A DNA stretch of 64,000 nt, taken from contig BLAL01000229.1 of the NCBI GenBank assembly GCA_015698045.1, forward strand, positions 2,199,758 through 2,263,757, written 5' to 3'. The translations under genes were made by a program, and so were the position numbers. The notes beneath the pieces were generated by a model. The model was not told the DNA's origin, ran no database searches, and saw nothing but the letters and a program-made list of their open reading frames with translations. The stretch comes from Rhizophagus clarus (taxonomy: Eukaryota; Glomeromycota; Glomeromycetes; Glomerales; Glomeraceae). This document shows positions 60,121 through 64,000 of this stretch, piece by piece. The stretch's first letter is position 1; each line of letters starts with the position of its first letter.

Positions 60121-61739
60121 TTTTTTACAATTTTAAAATTATGATTGGTTACACTTGGCGATTAACGTGACTCAGACGCAGATAGTACTTTGTAAAATTT
60201 ACTGTTGATTAATTTATAATTCAAATTCTTTATTAAATTTCTACTAGTAATAATAAAATATAGTTAAAATAAGAAATATAACAAATCATTTTTATTTAAT
60301 TTTGAAATCATATGTTAGCTAACGATTTCGACTAGGGTTGTACAGCTACTATCATAAAAAAAAAAAAAAAAGAAGCTTTGCCGTTTTTTCTTTGATTCAA
60401 CATATAAATCTTGATCTTAATTTTAAGTCGTATAAGGCGGTGTGTCTCCACAATTTTAACCGTAATAGAATCTTAAATTCATCCTACATGAAAAGAACTA
60501 AACACGAGTTAGCATGGCTCATTCACTTCAGGCACCCAAATGATATGTAAACAGTGACCGCCTGGACAAGTGGTCGTATACCATAACCCAACTACCTTAG
60601 GGATAAGCATACACCTCAGGAGTGATCATAAAGATATCCTTCACCACCATTTATAACCATCAGATCCTTCGCAAAACTTAAAGGGCACTTGGCAGACAAC
60701 TACTATATAATCAAGACGGTGGATTTGAACCTGATGACTCATACTCAGGTACCATAAATGGTTCCACTTTCGAAGATATATAACCTTGGGGAGGGTTCTC
60801 GTACGATGGGCCCCAGTCATCTATTCACAACCCTTTAAAGTCGTTCGTCAGCCCTCATAAACCCCCGCACATTGCTTTCGCGGTGTGCAGTCAGAAATCT
60901 ATGGACGATACTAGTAAGTAAACTTACTTTGTAATAAATTTTGGATCCAAAGTTGTCCTTAACGTTCCGTTACTTTCTGTTACATTCTGTAAAGTGATTC
61001 CATTCTAAGAAGGATTTTTTTTTAGAGAAGAAATTGTGAGAAGTTAATTGTGACGATTTGAGAAAGTTTGAGGGTGTATATATATAATTTGTGAAAACCT
61101 TTCTGGACTAACAATGAAATGTCATGGCGTAAAAACATTAATTAAAAATGACTAATATGATTTACATCTTTATAAAGGATGAATTACTGTTACGCAATTT
61201 TCCAGTCATACGGTTGACTGTACTTGACAAACTACTGGATTTGTGATAATGATTCACTATTATCCTCAATACGAGACTAACAATAATTAAAATTTATTAT
61301 TTTTTGATTATTTTCAAACACAAAAACGCGTGTCTCGACGTGTTAAGGTTAAATGTAACGTGATCATTATGCTTTTTTACTTATGATGAGTGTATATACT
61401 TAATTGTGACATGTGGAGAACATCTGAGATGAGTCATTGTTGCACATTTTTCGGTCATAATATATTTGACAGTGGTTATGTGATAATGATTCAATTATTT
61501 TTAAATTTCAATACACGTAAAATGTATTTCTGATGTATACAGTGAAGTTGGTAAAACGTAATCCAAGACGCGGGTAATGATTTTACAGTACTTTGCGATG
61601 TTAAAATTATTAATGTACTATATACAGCAATTAAAAAAAGGTGAAATTACATAAATATTAATTTAGAACCAAAATCGTTCAGTCTTAATTATTTAACAAT
61701 ATTTTCATCGTCATTATAATAATAAATATTACAAATTAT
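60121..61739. other. Spacer with a GC-richer tract
   Basis: The 60500-60900 segment is distinctly richer in GC, for example GGATTTGAACCTGATGACTC and GGGAGGGTTCTCGTACGATG. I could not find an open protein, tRNA cloverleaf or inverted ends. The remainder is AT-rich with no gene. Confidence 0.35.
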
Positions 61740-62460
61740 GTAGAAAAATGAAAGTCAGTTTTGAAGTACCAATTAATAAACGTATCACCAAAATTTAAAT
61801 ACATCACGCTACAGTCAGTAAATCGAAAAATTTTACGTCTTATTGATGATGCAGGACCTCACTTTAATCTGCAACCACTTGAAGATATTAATAATAGAGA
61901 CATACCAATTTTAAGTGATTTAAGCGAAAAAGATTGTAATATGAGTGAATAGATAATGTTTTTGAATCATCAAAATCCGTCTAAAATAGGAAAAGAGGAT
62001 AACCTGACATCATTAAAATTAATAATATAAAGTTACATCGCATTTTCAATCCATGGTTGTAGAGATAATTCAAACGGAATTTTGATTCACCAGTTTGATA
62101 GAGAAATTAATCGAGAAAAGTAAGTCAAAAAAATATATTTTGTTTTAAAAATTATATTATTAAGGGTTTTATTTTAGTAATAAGGTAATGTCAAAGAAGT
62201 TATTGATCATATTGCAGAATCATGGAATAATGTTACAAAAACAAATTATTCAGAATTGTGAAGAAATTGAGTATCTTACTATCTTTCCAGAATTTACTAG
62301 AAGCTGCTGATGTACGTGGTTATTTACAACCGTAGCTATTCTTACTGGTGCAATTCGAAAAAATGATGATAGTGATATTTCAGATGAAGAATTAACATTT
62401 AACATTAATGATTTACGTATTTTTGGAAAATATTTTCACTTAACAAAAGTTTAAAGAACA
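61740..62460 (+). pseudogene. Broken coding relic of unknown family
   Basis: Open pieces on the + strand: 61761-61952 ('VNRKILRLIDDAGPHFNLQP', 'DLSEKDC') and about 62330-62453 ('ILTGAIRKNDDSDISDEELT', 'INDLRIFGKYFHL', stop). They are separated by stops and frame changes, including a stop after 'RGYLQP' in another frame at about 62325. Codon use looks genuine but no family was recognised. Could be a decayed multi-exon gene or transposon ORF. Confidence 0.4.
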
Positions 62461-64000
62461 AAATTTTTAACTTTTTCGGTTATTTCAAAAAAAAATGGGT
62501 TGTATTTTTATCAATAAATGTATCAATCATAATCATTAAACTTAATTTAAAAAAATTATTTTATGTTAACGATCCTTATAGATGTTTCGCTACACTAACT
62601 TTAATGGGATAAAAAATTCTTACAATACTATATGTGGAAGGACAAAGAACACTTTCCTATTATCACAGCGTTTGACGGTTTTGAGACGTGTGATTGTAAG
62701 GGAGGGCCAAGAACGACTGTACATATATCTGAGAAATTTATTACATTCTATTTGAATTCAAATTGTTATCGTGTCAGTGGTGATAACGTGGGCAACTGCA
62801 GTACTCGAAACATACGAAATTATAAGCTATTATCAATACAAAAAAATGATTTTTTTTGTGAGCTAATAATCAATATTGTAGCACCATTTATTTAATGCGG
62901 GTTAAACTGGAATTTATTTTTTCTGTAGCGGAGGAATAGTGCTCTTTGAGCAGTATCCGGCTTTTCCCGTTTCATGAAATTTTCTTAGTTCAATCTGTCA
63001 TCATTTTATTATCTTGTTAGGCACAGTAATCGACAAATACTAGCCGAAAAAATTTGTCTCCAGAATAAGAAACCCAAAAATTGCCTATAAAAGAAAAAAA
63101 GAACTTTAATAACAAGTTCGTTGAAAGGAGGAATAAAAAAAAAATAATAAATGAAATTATAAACTTACCGAAATCCAGGAGTTCTGAAAGAATTGTCTAA
63201 TAAACAGAAGCGAATTGTTAGTAACAAGATTCATTAAATAAAAAATCTATCGAAGATATTACAACATGTACAATACATTAACCTTACAAACCTGCCCTCC
63301 ACTATAAGCAGGTAGAGGCCCATTAGTGCCTATAGGAGAAACCATTCAGTGCTATTCCCTCCACCTGTTAATAGTGACAAAAAAGGGGAGTCATCAGTAG
63401 TAAGGCTTAATTATAAAAATTTATAATAAAAATTAATACTGTTGATATACACTTTTAATTGGTGTTAATCAATAATGTTAACATATTAAACAACTAATAG
63501 TATTGAAGGCTGCTAATAATATTGTACCAAAATTTCCTGGATCAATATACCTAAGAATGAAATAATTACTTGTTAAAAAAGTTTTTGTTAAAGGTTTATG
63601 TGAAATCAAAATTTTTTTTTTTATAATAAAAATTGGGTTTTTTGCAGATTTACACAAAATTCCCTAAATAATCGTTTTTTTAACTGATATACCTTTTTCT
63701 CTAAAACTACATTGATAGGTATATCATAGTAATGATATTTCCCATGGAATTTGCAGGAATTTATCAGGATTTGTGCAAATTTTACATTAGTAATACTGTA
63801 TAAGTTCTCATAAATCTGCGTAATGGTTAATTAACCTCCATTACTGGGTATATGCAAAAAAAAAAAAATATTACTCTAAAGTGGAACTATTAATTTACTT
63901 AATTTGTATAAGCATGTTATTAAAATTTCTTTTTTAGCTACATGATGAAATATTGCACCATTTCAATTATGATTAGCAAATGTTGTGACATTATTTATTT
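62461..64000. other. Right-end region without supported genes
   Basis: An open frame at 62632-62895 has several Cys ('FETCDCKGG') but no recognised domain or splice partners, so it is not called. The rest is AT-rich, with a mildly GC-richer stretch at 63290-63390. Confidence 0.35.

Noticed and set aside
60720-60800. Possible tRNA or tRNA-derived SINE because GGATTTGAACC resembles a complementary B box
   Set aside because: No acceptor stem, D arm or anticodon arm could be paired on either strand.
62632-62895. Small Cys-containing open frame as a gene
   Set aside because: No domain, no splice context and no homologous copy in the window; length is within chance for this composition.
1-64000. 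CRISPR arrays, bacterial operons and prophage features
   Set aside because: Spliced genes, base composition and families are eukaryotic; repeat arrays have no spacer pattern of CRISPR type.

Overview
The window looks like nuclear DNA of a glomeromycotine (arbuscular mycorrhizal) fungus, most likely Rhizophagus or a close relative. This is inference from content: strongly AT-rich DNA, very short introns (about 50-115 bp) with GT/AG ends, Sel1-repeat protein kinases, expanded TRP-like channels carrying the C-terminal 'RANQIADYEAL ... YYIGQSKNF' block, RING-between-RING proteins, a Crinkler-like nuclease-kinase, and dense small transposable elements and decayed genes. No RNA gene was found.

Left part (1-26.5 kb). 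Three members of one TRP-like channel family lie in tandem on the + strand: a decayed C-terminal copy (71-3394) and two intact 11-exon genes (4092-9452 and 21158-26457, 1524 and 1499 residues). Between the intact copies sits a Sel1-repeat protein kinase gene (12939-19170). Its single intron is swollen to 2.2 kb by a Crypton-like tyrosine-recombinase element with its own five-exon gene, plus a hairpin element.

Middle (26.5-46.5 kb). A decayed kinase of the same family (minus, 28.0-29.3 kb) keeps the unexpanded 51-bp intron at the same position. A transposase scrap at 31.2 kb is followed by a divergent pair of ubiquitin-pathway genes: an RBR E3-like protein (minus, 31817-32753) and a tandem ubiquitin-like protein (plus, 33108-33590). 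They share a 354-bp spacer filled largely by a hairpin element. About 8.7 kb without an intact gene follows, with decayed minus-strand coding DNA and MITE-like elements. Then come a four-exon nucleotidyltransferase-like protein gene (42267-44614) and a minus-strand dienelactone hydrolase gene (45620-46500).

Right part (46.5-64 kb). This is mostly gene-poor: a pogo-like MITE, tandem repeats, a dienelactone hydrolase scrap, a TRP scrap, one intact five-exon nuclease-kinase gene (minus, 52133-53972), decayed ORFs, and a 3.48-kb foldback structure (55583-59065) with about 250-bp inverted arms.

There is no operon logic; the genes are independent eukaryotic units. The functional themes are membrane sensing or ion flux (TRP-like), signalling (kinases), ubiquitin handling (RBR plus Ubl) and transposon activity. 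Exon limits were worked out by eye from splice signals, reading phase and comparison between paralogues in the window.
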